This document shows positions 35,151-43,520 of a stretch of 64,000 bases of DNA, piece by piece. The notes under the pieces were generated by a model, which did no database searches, was not told the origin of the DNA, and worked only from the letters and a program-made list of their open reading frames with translations. Both the position numbers and the translations under genes were made by a program. This stretch comes from Caballeronia sp. TF1N1 (GTDB taxonomy: Bacteria > Pseudomonadota > Gammaproteobacteria > Burkholderiales > Burkholderiaceae): contig NZ_CP084627.1 of assembly GCF_022878925.1 (NCBI RefSeq), forward strand, positions 992,001 through 1,056,000, in the 5' to 3' direction. Every line of letters begins with the position of its first letter. Positions within the stretch are counted from its first letter, which is position 1.

Positions 35151-36496
35151 AACGACCCGCCGCGCGCTTTCGCCGATGCCGTGAGCGCCGTCTGCGCGCT
35201 GCAACACAACTTCGCGTTCATGGCCTCGATATCGTTCGTGCTTAAGGTCGCGACATCGGCCTTCAGTTTCAGGAACGCGACGATGGCATCGTAGCGAGAG
35301 CGCAGCAGATCGCGGCGCGCGGTGTAAAGCGCGTCGATGGATCGAAGCACATCCGTGCCCGAACGGCTGCCAACCTTGTAGCCGATCTGCGTGGCATCCA
35401 GCGTGTCTCGCGAGGATTGCACGAGATGCGTGAGCGAATCCACCCGAATCCGTTGACGTGTATAGCGAGCGAAGTTGTCGCGCGCGGACGCTTCTGCTTG
35501 CCTGGATGCCAGCAGATACGCCTGCTCCTCCTTGTCCGCGAGCGCGAGCGTCTGCTTCACGCGCGCCTGAACCTCGCCGCCCGAGAACAGCGGTATCTGC
35601 ACCTGAAACATGGCCGTGGTGGTAGTCGTAGGCCGTGAGTAGCCAGATGCAGCGCCCGCAGGCTGATAAGTGCCCGTAATGCTTGCGACGGGATAATGCG
35701 CGGCGCGCGCCTTCGCGGTATCGAACTTCGCGATCTCCCAGCCGAGTTGCTTCGACTGTACCGAATAGTTGGACGCCTTCGCCTGCTCGGTCCACGACTC
35801 TTCGCCGTCGGAAAGGGCGGGCAAGGTCATGCCTGGGGGCAACGCAAGTAACGCCGAGAACGGCTGGCCAGTGACTTGCTCGACCGCGCGGCGTTTCGTC
35901 GACACATCTTCCTGCGCATCCGCCTGCTGCAATTGGGCTTGTTCGCGCGCGGTGTCGGCTTCTCGCTGGTCGATGAGCGTGGCCTCACCCGCCGCCCGCT
36001 TTCGACGCACCTGATCGAGCTGCAAGTCGATGGCCGCGAGATAGTCCGCCGTGCGCTTCTGCTCGTCTTCCGCGGCGAGTTCATCGAAATAAGCCTGCAC
36101 CGCGCGAAGGATCGACGCCTGTTGCGCCCCCGCGAAGTCCACCGCGCCTTGCGCCACCGTGAAATCCGCCTGACGATACGCGGTCCACTTGCTCCAGTCG
36201 AAGAGCGGTTGCGAGACGGTCACCATCCAGCCGTTCTGCCAATAGTCCTGACGCGGAAAGCCGTCCATGACGATGCGGTTATACGCGCGTCCCCAGCCAC
36301 CTCCAATTTGCGGCAGCAATGCGGCGCGCGCGATCGGCACCGCTTGCTTCGCGGCCTCGTAGCTTGCGCGCGCCTGCGCGAATTCGGCGTCGTGACCGAG
36401 CGTTTGTTGAACGACCGCCATGAGATCGTCGGCATGGGCGAACGACGCGTGTATCAACATACCGAGCAGCAAGCTGCGCTTCAACGATTTATGCAT
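35147..36496 (-). CDS. TolC-family outer-membrane export channel of the peptide cassette
   Basis: 449 residues from ATG 36496. A Sec signal (MHKSLKRSLLLGMLIHASFAHA) precedes two OEP repeats with long coiled coils ('AQARASYEAAKQAVPIARAA', 'QKRTADYLAAIDLQLDQVRR', 'AMFQVQIPLFSGGEVQARVK', 'RQRIRVDSLTHLVQSSRDTL'). There is no lipobox. It would form the outer-membrane duct of a type I secretion machine with the ABC exporter (8-bp gene overlap) and the HlyD adaptor. It is the last gene of the leftward cassette. Confidence 0.9.
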   Translation of the reverse strand: MHKSLKRSLLLGMLIHASFAHADDLMAVVQQTLGHDAEFAQARASYEAAKQAVPIARAALLPQIGGGWGRAYNRIVMDGFPRQDYWQNGWMVTVSQPLFDWSKWTAYRQADFTVAQGAVDFAGAQQASILRAVQAYFDELAAEDEQKRTADYLAAIDLQLDQVRRKRAAGEATLIDQREADTAREQAQLQQADAQEDVSTKRRAVEQVTGQPFSALLALPPGMTLPALSDGEESWTEQAKASNYSVQSKQLGWEIAKFDTAKARAAHYPVASITGTYQPAGAASGYSRPTTTTTAMFQVQIPLFSGGEVQARVKQTLALADKEEQAYLLASRQAEASARDNFARYTRQRIRVDSLTHLVQSSRDTLDATQIGYKVGSRSGTDVLRSIDALYTARRDLLRSRYDAIVAFLKLKADVATLSTNDIEAMNAKLCCSAQTALTASAKARGGSF

Positions 36497-38612
36497 GAGC
36501 TTCTTCTTCCGGCGTCGCAACCACAGGCACTTGGCCTTCGCGCACGAGTCCACCATCCTCGAAGCGATAGCGCGTATCGAAAGCCGAAGCCAGCGACATA
36601 TCGTGCGTAATCACGACGACGGTGCGATCGAGATTGCGCAACAACCCGGCGATATGCTTCACCGATGCCGGATCGAGATTCGAGGTCGGTTCGTCGAGCA
36701 GCAATAGCTCGCGATTTTGATAGAGCGCGCGCGCCAGCAACAGACGCTGCCGCTGCCCCGCTGATATATTCGCGATGGTGTCGCTGATGACAGTGCGCGT
36801 TCGCATTGGCAAACGCATGATGTCGGGTAACAAGCCGACGTCGTCGAGCAGCTTGTGGATGCGCTCCTCGTCCGCCTGGCCCGTGAAGAGCGTGATGTTG
36901 TCCGCGATCGATCCGTGCAGGATGATATCGCCCTGACGCATATGCGCCTGATGCCGGCGGATTTCATCGACGGCGAGATTCGGCCAGGCGATGTCGTTGA
37001 GCGCGATATGCCCTTCCTGCAACGGCTCGGCCGCCGACAGTAACTTGAAGAGCGTGGACTTGCCGCTACCCGACGGCCCCGTGATGACGATCTTGTCACC
37101 CTTGCGCACTTCGAAGCTCGCGTTCTTCAGAACCGGTTGGTCCGAAATGCCATAGCTGAACGTCACATCGCGCACGTCGATACGCTCGAAATGACGCACT
37201 TCGGTGGCACGCTGCGCATCCGCGAGCGGCGTATAGCGTTCGTTCTCGTTCTCGGCGATGTCGTCCACCCGCGCGGTCGGCACGCTCAGCATGAAGTATT
37301 GGAACATCGCGTTGATGGCGCTCGCAAAGCGCTCCGACATCAGCGACTTGTAGATCAGAAACGAATAGAACACGCCGACCGACACCTTGCCGCCCAGCAT
37401 GAGACGCGCCGCCAGATACGTGATGATGATGGTATCGGCATAATTGACGAGCTTGAGCATGCCGTCGCGCGTGCAGGTCAGCCGGCTGCTCTTGAGAAGC
37501 GCCGCTGCATAAGCCTTGTAGACGGTCATATAGATGGCCGTGCGGCGGGTCTCGCCTTGCGCGAGCTTGAGCAGCGAAGCCGCGCGGATGGTCTCGATCA
37601 GCGAGTCGTCGCAACGGGCCGAGGTTTCGAGCACGAGCGCGTGATTGTCGCGCATGGCCGCGAACATGCTGAGCGCAACCGCCACATACACGGCGAAAAC
37701 GACGAGCGCGACCACGGCAAGCTGGCGGCTCTGAATGAACATGAGCACGAGCGCGAGTGCGCCGACTGCCAGATCGATATGCAAGGAAATGGCGGAGCGC
37801 GTCGCGAACACGCTGATCTCGTCCTGCGCCTTCACGCGCGCGAAGACGTCGCCGACGTGACGCTTCTCGAACCATGACATGGGATTGCGCAGCAAATGGC
37901 CGATCAGCCCCTCGGTCATGTTGATCTGCGTGACGTTATAGAGCAGTTCGGTCAGATACTTCTGCACGAATTCGCTCAGCGCGCCAAGCACGAAGATGCT
38001 TGCGAACGTCATGATCAGCACGTTCAGCAAGTTGCGATTGTCCGCGGCGACCACGTAGTCGAGCACCAGATTGCCGAAGTACGGCGCGGCGAGAATGGCG
38101 AACTGACTGCCGAGCGCGACGAACAGCACCTTGGCGATGAGCGCCGTGAGGTCCGGATTCAGTGCGCGCACGCGCTTCAACGCTGCGGGCACGCGCGATT
38201 TCGCGCGGATGCGCGGCATTTGCGGCGTGGGCGCAAACTCCAGCAGAAAGCCGGAGACGGCGGAGCGGAACGTGTCCATCGAGATACGCCGGCGGCCGCT
38301 TGCCGGATCGAGCACGCGCACGTAGCCGTGACTCGCCTTTTCGAACACCACGAAGTGCGAGCCGCCGAAATGCATGAGCGAGCCCTTCTTGACCTGCGAG
38401 AGATCGTTGGGATCGAACCGGTATGCCTGCACCGCAAGGCCGAAATCGGTGGCGACATCGTACAGGTCCATCAAGCTCAGCCCGTTCGCCGAAATGGGCT
38501 TGTAGCTCGACAACTCGCGTACTTCGGTCGCCCGGCCGAGATGCGACAGCACCATGGCCAGACACGCATAGCCGCATTCGGCCACTTCATTCTGATAAAT
38601 AACCCGCACCAT
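36489..38612 (-). CDS. Peptidase-containing ABC exporter (C39, double-glycine cleaving)
   Basis: 707 residues from ATG 38612 (overlaps the HlyD stop). The N-terminal C39 peptidase has an intact apparatus: Gln7, Cys13 in 'AECGYACLAMVLSHLG', His86 in 'GGSHFVVFE' and Asp102 in 'VLDPASG'. About six transmembrane helices follow (around 150-440), then an ATPase with Walker A 'GPSGSGKST', signature 'ISAGQRQRLLLARAL', Walker B 'LLLLDEPTSNLD' and H loop 'VVVITHDMS'. This is the RaxB/CvaB type that removes double-glycine leaders and exports the mature peptide. The catalytic residues imply real cleavage, so the locus should encode GG-leader substrates; two are found upstream. Confidence 0.94.
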   Translation of the reverse strand: MVRVIYQNEVAECGYACLAMVLSHLGRATEVRELSSYKPISANGLSLMDLYDVATDFGLAVQAYRFDPNDLSQVKKGSLMHFGGSHFVVFEKASHGYVRVLDPASGRRRISMDTFRSAVSGFLLEFAPTPQMPRIRAKSRVPAALKRVRALNPDLTALIAKVLFVALGSQFAILAAPYFGNLVLDYVVAADNRNLLNVLIMTFASIFVLGALSEFVQKYLTELLYNVTQINMTEGLIGHLLRNPMSWFEKRHVGDVFARVKAQDEISVFATRSAISLHIDLAVGALALVLMFIQSRQLAVVALVVFAVYVAVALSMFAAMRDNHALVLETSARCDDSLIETIRAASLLKLAQGETRRTAIYMTVYKAYAAALLKSSRLTCTRDGMLKLVNYADTIIITYLAARLMLGGKVSVGVFYSFLIYKSLMSERFASAINAMFQYFMLSVPTARVDDIAENENERYTPLADAQRATEVRHFERIDVRDVTFSYGISDQPVLKNASFEVRKGDKIVITGPSGSGKSTLFKLLSAAEPLQEGHIALNDIAWPNLAVDEIRRHQAHMRQGDIILHGSIADNITLFTGQADEERIHKLLDDVGLLPDIMRLPMRTRTVISDTIANISAGQRQRLLLARALYQNRELLLLDEPTSNLDPASVKHIAGLLRNLDRTVVVITHDMSLASAFDTRYRFEDGGLVREGQVPVVATPEEEAHA

Positions 38613-39886
38613 CAACCTCTCAGCATTCGGAACAAGGGCGCCAGCACCCATTCGGCAATCGTCCTTCGCTCGACGACGATGCTCGCCGTCGCCCGCATCC
38701 CCGGCAAAATCTTGAAATGCTGTCCCTCGAAGTCGAAGGTATTGCCGCGCAGCGTGGCCCATGCGAGGTAATCGCCTTCGCCTTCTTTCGAGCTATCCGT
38801 CTGTTCGGTCGGATCGGGTGCGCCTGGTGTGCCGGGTGGACTGGGCGGGCTCGCCGGCAGCACGGTGGTGCCGGAGATGGAGTCGATGCGCGCCTCGTAC
38901 GTGCCAAATTTGGCGTACGGGAATGCATCGAACTTGAGCCGCACGATCTGGCCTTCGCGCACGAAACCGCGACGCCGAGAAGGAATGCTCAACGCGGCGC
39001 GCAAGGGCCCGCTCTCGTCTGTCGCGATGACCATCGCCACGTCGGCCGTCGTCAACATGCGGCCCGCGACGAGGCCCGAAAACGTGACCGTGCCGCCCTT
39101 CGGCGCGGACACGGTCGCGTCTTGACGTTCGCGTTCGAAGCGCGTGCGCACGTCTTGCACGTCGCGCTCATGTTGCGCGTCGAGGCCGCGCAATTGCGCT
39201 TCGAGATCGGCTTGCGTGCTGCTCGACGCGCTGACTTCGCCCGCCAGTTGCTGCTGACGCGCGACGCTTTGCGCGGCCGTCGCCTTGCCCTGATGAACAT
39301 CCGCGCGAGCCTGTTCGACCTTGTCGGCGGCAACGTAATCCGCCACCGAATCCAGACGCGCCAGCCGCTGCTGGAACTCGCCGACCAGTTGATTGTTCTG
39401 CGCGATCTGCGCGTTGAGCGCCCCAAGCTCGGCGCGGCGGCTCACTGCTGTCAGGCGCGCCGATTCGCGCTGCGCATTCAACTGGATGCGGCGCTCGTTG
39501 TACTGCGCGTCGATGGAGCGAATCTGGTCATCGCGCATTTGCTCGTCGAATACTTGTCGGCGACGTCCGTCTGTCGTCAGCGAGAAATCCCGCTGCAGCC
39601 GAAAGAGCGGCGTGCCGGGCTGCACCTTTTCGTCCGTGCGCGCGTAGATGCCCGACACCAGTCCACTCAAGCCTTGAATCTTGACCTCGGACGGAGACAT
39701 GACTTCGCCACTGACATCCTGCTTCAGTTCGACCTGATGGAAGAACGCGAAAGCGACGGCGGCGACAGTAAAAATGGACGTCGCGTAGGCTATCCATCGC
39801 CACGGGACGTCTTTGAATTCGGGAAGATCGGTCGGCTGCATGAGAATGAAGGCTGGCTTCGCTGCGTGGTCTGGCCCGGTCTGCAC
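38612..39886 (-). CDS. HlyD-family periplasmic adaptor of the peptide exporter
   Basis: 424 residues from GTG 39886; an ATG at 39841 (409 residues, MQPTDLPEFKDVPWR) is an equally possible start and neither has a clear Shine-Dalgarno. One membrane anchor (about 32-52, 'IAYATSIFTVAAVAFAFF'). Biotinyl-lipoyl halves flank a long coiled-coil hairpin (about 110-260, Gln/Ala/Arg-rich), and 'DATVSAPKGGTVTFSGLVAG' marks the second half-motif. A Pro/Gly-rich insertion (PASPPSPPGTPGAPDP) interrupts the membrane-proximal domain. It bridges the C39 exporter to the TolC-like protein. Coupled to the exporter by ATGA overlap. Confidence 0.9.
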   Translation of the reverse strand: MQTGPDHAAKPAFILMQPTDLPEFKDVPWRWIAYATSIFTVAAVAFAFFHQVELKQDVSGEVMSPSEVKIQGLSGLVSGIYARTDEKVQPGTPLFRLQRDFSLTTDGRRRQVFDEQMRDDQIRSIDAQYNERRIQLNAQRESARLTAVSRRAELGALNAQIAQNNQLVGEFQQRLARLDSVADYVAADKVEQARADVHQGKATAAQSVARQQQLAGEVSASSSTQADLEAQLRGLDAQHERDVQDVRTRFERERQDATVSAPKGGTVTFSGLVAGRMLTTADVAMVIATDESGPLRAALSIPSRRRGFVREGQIVRLKFDAFPYAKFGTYEARIDSISGTTVLPASPPSPPGTPGAPDPTEQTDSSKEGEGDYLAWATLRGNTFDFEGQHFKILPGMRATASIVVERRTIAEWVLAPLFRMLRG

Positions 39887-39919
39887 CGGGTGCGTGACGC
39901 GCAGATTCGGTTGCGCTGA

Positions 39920-40855
39920 TTAGCGATTGGGAGCGAACGAATACATGGCGGGATGACCGCCCGGGGTCCACTGCTGATAGTTATCGGTCAGCGCGCTTTC
40001 GATGTAATTTGCGAGCCGCTGGGGCGCGTCGGGCGCGGCGAGCGGAATGTGGTCGAAGATATGCGCCTCGAAATGTCCGCGCTCGAAGCGCAAATAAAAC
40101 GGCAGCAACAGCGCATTGAAACTCTCGCCCATGCGGAACACGCCGTTATGAACACGCGCGCTGCGTCCGAACATTCTGACCTCGGCGGTCTCCATGGGAT
40201 AACGATGCATGGTGAATGGCGGGACGTCGGAGAACAGCACGACGACGCCATCGCGTTTCAGCGAACGCGCCACGCGCACGCCAAGTCCATTGCGATTCGC
40301 ATCACCATAGGTGTAAAGCACTTTAATGCCGGGAATGAGCTTTTGATCGTCGCCATATTGATTCCTTGGCACGCCCGAAACCACAGAAAGCGACTTCAGG
40401 TCGAGCAAGGCGACAAGCCGCTCGACGATATAAATATTCGCGTATTGCGAGACATAGTGAAAGGGCGAGACAAACACGGGCTGATTCGGCACATCGCGTT
40501 TGAGTTGCCTGATTCGCGCCGCCAACTTCTCCGCGATTGCGTCTAACTCGGGCAGGGCTTCGTGCTTGCGAATATCGCGACCGAAATAAATGCGCTGGTC
40601 GATCAACTTTTCCAGTTGCGCTGCCGCGCGTGAACGCTTTATTTGCACGGCTGGCAAATGCAGGATATCGCGCGCGATCTCTGCGCGAATGTTGCCGTGC
40701 GCGCGGCAGACGGCATTAAATAAACCGTTGACGCGCAGCATGATATTTGCGAGCTGTTCCGCTTTGGTCATCGGAATACGTCCGATCACCGCGCGCTTTA
40801 CGCGATGTCGACACACCGCGAGCCACTTTCTCAGCATTGGGCGCAACGATGCCAT
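39920..40855 (-). CDS. LpxL/HtrB-like acyltransferase homolog in a peptide-export cassette
   Basis: 311 residues, no signal peptide or clear membrane helix. The second half resembles late lipid A acyltransferases: 'VVVLFSDVPPFTMHRYP', 'EVRMFGRSARVHNGVFRMGE', 'LLLPFYLRFERG'. The first half has 'FVSPFHYVSQYANIYIVERL', where the family's HX4(D/E) motif would be; here His is followed at +5 by Tyr. So the catalytic carboxylate looks absent there, though an H-R-Y-P-M-E occurs further on. It may be a divergent acyltransferase or a non-catalytic relative. It lies between the GG-peptide genes and the exporter, all leftward, suggesting it modifies or helps export the peptides. Confidence 0.7.
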   Translation of the reverse strand: MASLRPMLRKWLAVCRHRVKRAVIGRIPMTKAEQLANIMLRVNGLFNAVCRAHGNIRAEIARDILHLPAVQIKRSRAAAQLEKLIDQRIYFGRDIRKHEALPELDAIAEKLAARIRQLKRDVPNQPVFVSPFHYVSQYANIYIVERLVALLDLKSLSVVSGVPRNQYGDDQKLIPGIKVLYTYGDANRNGLGVRVARSLKRDGVVVLFSDVPPFTMHRYPMETAEVRMFGRSARVHNGVFRMGESFNALLLPFYLRFERGHFEAHIFDHIPLAAPDAPQRLANYIESALTDNYQQWTPGGHPAMYSFAPNR

Positions 40856-40949
40856 GGTATTTTCTAGTTTGATAATGAGAAAGCGGATCTCGCACTCTTC
40901 GGCGAGATTGGATACAGCGAGGATTTTCCGTTCGTTTTACCCTTGCAAT

Positions 40950-40981
40950 GACCTCTCGCGGAGAGCAAACCAGGAGAGGTC
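40950..40981 (-). terminator. Hairpin between peptide B and the acyltransferase gene
   Basis: GACCTCTC (40950-40957) pairs with GAGAGGTC (40974-40981), 8 bp with a 16-base loop, without a following U run. It may be an mRNA-processing or partial-termination element that lowers downstream gene expression relative to the peptide genes. Confidence 0.45.
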
Positions 40982-41062
40982 AAAAGCCAAGCAATCAACC
41001 GCCAGCACTGCCCTGTCGGCCACCACTTACCGCCGCCCGGGAAGCGCTAAGCGGATGTTGAT

Positions 41063-41173
41063 TTAGCCCGTGATGTAGATGTTGATCACGGTTTGCGACT
41101 GAGCCGACGAACCCTTGTTGCAGCCGCCTGCGACATCGGCTTGTTGAAGTGCATTACGTTCGATTTTTTGCAT
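41063..41173 (-). CDS. Double-glycine-leader peptide B (36 residues)
   Basis: ATG 41173 to TAA 41063 encodes leader MQKIERNALQQADVAGG and core CNKGSSAQSQTVINIYITG. The 17-residue leader has GG at -2/-1, Val at -4, Leu at -9 and Ile at -14, the hydrophobic spacing recognised by C39 peptidases. It aligns without gaps with the leader of peptide A. Cleavage after GG would expose an N-terminal Cys. The core is Ser/Asn/Gln/Thr-rich with a beta-prone VINIYI stretch. AAGG lies 5 bases upstream of ATG. It sits 207 bases before the acyltransferase gene. I recognise no family for the core; the export function is inferred from the leader and neighbours. Confidence 0.8.
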   Translation of the reverse strand: MQKIERNALQQADVAGGCNKGSSAQSQTVINIYITG

Positions 41174-41518
41174 GATTGCCTTGAAACTATTTTTAGATTG
41201 ACGATACGCGCAAGAATCCATATATGGGATTTTTGCGAATTACATTGCCTTCGATATCCGAATCTTGCTGAATATCAAAGGAAGGCGAATGATACGGCAT
41301 CCCGAAACGAATTCAAACTTCGATAATTCCGAAAAATAAACCAGTCAACGGTTTAGTTAAATGTCTATAGGCAATCAAATGTAGTTGTAATTGCCGAGAA
41401 GCCAGTGTTGATTGCTCCCGCTCAACTTTCATAGATATCGTGGAACGTTTTCAAGGGAGAACGACAACGGGGCCACTGGCCCCGTCGTTCAATCGCTTCT
41501 TTGGACAGACTGAAACCG
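41174..41518. other. AT-rich spacer between the two peptide genes
   Basis: No further GG-leader gene is present on either strand. A 39-codon leftward frame starting at 41432 lacks a GG leader and a ribosome site and is rejected. The region is distinctly AT-rich and probably contains a promoter for peptide B. A GC-rich hairpin lies at its right side (41463-41489). Confidence 0.5.
41460..41490 (-). terminator. Hairpin downstream of peptide A
   Basis: GGGGCC / GGCCCC with a three-base loop, extended by CGA/TCG-type pairs (41463-41489), 29 bases after the peptide A stop. On the minus strand it is followed by CTCCCTTG, a weak U region. Probably a terminator or attenuator giving peptide A more transcript than the genes beyond. 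Confidence 0.6.
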
Positions 41519-41674
41519 TCAGCTGACCGCTACAGAGATTCTTGCCTTGTCGTTAAAGTTACCAGACGTAATGGAAATGGAAACGTTAGTATTTGAACTG
41601 GAATTGCTCGACGCCTTGGTTTCACCGCCGGCGATATAGCATTCGCCCAGCGCATCTCGATCGATTTTGTGCAT
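41519..41674 (-). CDS. Double-glycine-leader peptide A (51 residues)
   Basis: ATG 41674 is preceded by AGGA; the frame can be extended to 41734 but the shorter start matches peptide B. Leader MHKIDRDALGECYIAGG, 17 residues, with GG at -2/-1, Ile at -4, Leu at -9 and Ile at -14. The 34-residue core begins ETKASSNSSSNTN and ends NDKARISVAVS. It is very rich in Ser and Asn, without aromatic residues except one Phe, and carries alternating polar/hydrophobic beta-prone segments (VSISIT, ARISVAVS). No Cys in the core. It is unlike known class II bacteriocins, which are usually Gly-rich helices. An export substrate of the adjacent C39 ABC transporter is the simplest reading. Confidence 0.82.
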   Translation of the reverse strand: MHKIDRDALGECYIAGGETKASSNSSSNTNVSISITSGNFNDKARISVAVS

Positions 41675-41809
41675 AAATATGGTCCTGTTTGTTGCTAAGT
41701 AGAAAGGTTTGCTTGAGCCAGGTTTAACAGGCAATCAAAGACTACATACCGACTCCGTGGAATCAAATAAGTAGTTTTGCCAGCTATGTTTAACGATGCG
41801 ATTGAAACC

Positions 41810-42328
41810 TTAGTTATATGTGAAGTTCACCGTAGCCGATGCCGTCACCGTGCCGCCGGTCATCGTGCCGAGCCTATAGTATTGGGCGACCATCGGAACG
41901 GTCATCGAACCCGAAGCGTCCGCTGCGCCCAGCGTGAGCGCGCTATTCAACGCGAGAGGCGAACCCGTACTGTCACCCACATTCGTGGCCTTGAGCAATT
42001 GCACGCCCACTTGCGCAGCAGTACCCGTGTTTTTCAGGACGCTTGCCACCGTGTCGATGGTTCCATTGACGGTCATTCCTATATTCGTGCCGGCCGCGCA
42101 ACTGACCAGCTTGACGTTGAACGCCTGCGCAGAGTTGGTTGCGCCAACGGCCGCAAAGTCGGTCGTTTTAGCCTGTTGAAGCGTGATTGTCTGATTAACG
42201 GAATCCGTATCCACCGTGCATGTCGGCAAGATGATCGTTCCGGTGAAATTGAGCGTGGCATCGGCGGCAAATGACGAATGCGCGGCAACGAGTGCAAGCG
42301 CGGCCACGCCGGTTTTCAAAAGCTTCAT
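41810..42328 (-). CDS. Type 1 fimbrial subunit (FimA-like)
   Basis: 172 residues. Sec signal MKLLKTGVAALALVAAHSSFAA, then the fimbrial fold 'ATLNFTGTIILPTCTVDTDS' with the first Cys, and the second in 'FNVKLVSCAAGTNIGMTVNG' forming the family disulfide. The C-terminal beta strand 'VTASATVNFTYN' carries the penultimate aromatic needed for chaperone pairing. It is the last gene of the leftward fimbrial operon. It differs in sequence from the subunit at the other end, so one is probably the major pilin and the other a minor subunit. Confidence 0.9.
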   Translation of the reverse strand: MKLLKTGVAALALVAAHSSFAADATLNFTGTIILPTCTVDTDSVNQTITLQQAKTTDFAAVGATNSAQAFNVKLVSCAAGTNIGMTVNGTIDTVASVLKNTGTAAQVGVQLLKATNVGDSTGSPLALNSALTLGAADASGSMTVPMVAQYYRLGTMTGGTVTASATVNFTYN

Positions 42329-42401
42329 TCGAGTTTCTCCTTCGTGTTGATGAGCGGTCAGACAATGCGCGGCGATATCTCAGGCAATTCGCCGCGCGTT
42401 G

Positions 42402-43508
42402 TCACAGATAAAGCACGGTCAAGGTCATCGTGGCGTTGGCGGGTCCCGCACTCAGCGCGCCGGTGCGGTAATAGCGGGCCGTCATGGGAAGCGAGTAACT
42501 GCTATTGCGCGTGCCGTCGAATCCGCTCAACGTGCGGTTGACGCCAAAGCCGAATACCGAGCCCGTGCTGTCATACAGCTGGATGCCCACGCCGCCCGCA
42601 CTCGGACTGCCATTCAGCGCCGCCACGTCGGTGAAGCCGGCAATGGTTCCGTTAGTCGGATCGATCCGGTACTGCACGCTGTGGATCAATCCGGCCGACG
42701 TATTCGGCACCGCCGCACCGGCCGGGCAATTGTTGAAGCTCAGATTGAAGCCGATGACCTTGCTAGGCGCGGCTCCGACGGATGGCAGGTCGGCAGGTCC
42801 TTGCGTTCCCATCGGCACGGTCACGTCCGGTGTCTCGCAGGTCAGAACGGTGATCACGACCGGCGAAATGTTGAAGTCGATCACCCCGGCGGACAGCACG
42901 TTGCCAGCGGGCGGTGGTGTCAAGGTCTGCCAGGAGAAAGCCTGGGCGATCGTTCCCGAGAGTGTGCCGGGTGTCACGTCTCCGATCTTCACCAAAGCCA
43001 CGATCAATTGCCCGCCGTTGTAGATCGTGCCGGGGTAGTTCCACTGCGAACCCATCTTTTCGAACGAGCGAAGGTTCGTCTGTCTGCCATCGGGGACGAC
43101 GTAACCGCCCATCGCGATGCCTATACCCGGCACAGTGGTCGGGTACACAGCGAACGCGACGCCGTTGTAGGTCACGGTATATGTGGTTCGACTGTCCGTC
43201 GTCACTCCCGCGGTCTCGAAGTCGGTCCCCGTGTACACGGAGCCAACCACGGTGCACGTGTAATAGTCGCTCTTCAATGGCGACAGTGACCATGCGGTCA
43301 AGATCGACCCATTTGGCAGATCGCGCGCCACGGCCACGGCGGCGGGCATCGAAAGCGTGAATGCACTGTAGTTGGACCGGCAAGTAGCGGAATCCGCATA
43401 TGCATTCGCCGGTAACAGCGCCCACGCGACGAGCCAGCACAGCAGAGCGCGCACCAGCGCCGAGGCGACCTTGTCGATCGTACCAATATGGTTTTCTTGA
43501 TTAATCAT
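42402..43508 (-). CDS. Fimbrial tip adhesin (two-domain)
   Basis: 368 residues. A hydrophobic signal (about 20-38, 'ALLCWLVAWALLPANAYA') is followed by an N-terminal receptor-binding-like domain (about 40-215) with Cys pairs, then a pilin domain (about 220-368: 'VVITVLTCETPDVTVPMGTQ', 'IGFNLSFNNCPAGAAV', 'YYRTGALSAGPANATMTLTVLYL'). The two-domain length and position after the usher fit a FimH-like adhesin. The ligand cannot be inferred. Confidence 0.85.
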   Translation of the reverse strand: MINQENHIGTIDKVASALVRALLCWLVAWALLPANAYADSATCRSNYSAFTLSMPAAVAVARDLPNGSILTAWSLSPLKSDYYTCTVVGSVYTGTDFETAGVTTDSRTTYTVTYNGVAFAVYPTTVPGIGIAMGGYVVPDGRQTNLRSFEKMGSQWNYPGTIYNGGQLIVALVKIGDVTPGTLSGTIAQAFSWQTLTPPPAGNVLSAGVIDFNISPVVITVLTCETPDVTVPMGTQGPADLPSVGAAPSKVIGFNLSFNNCPAGAAVPNTSAGLIHSVQYRIDPTNGTIAGFTDVAALNGSPSAGGVGIQLYDSTGSVFGFGVNRTLSGFDGTRNSSYSLPMTARYYRTGALSAGPANATMTLTVLYL

Positions 43509-43520
43509 CGCGTCTTCTCC

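Noticed and set aside
41315..41432. 39-codon leftward frame between the two peptide genes
   Set aside because: No double-glycine leader, no ribosome site and no similarity to the neighbouring peptides; likely chance in AT-rich DNA.
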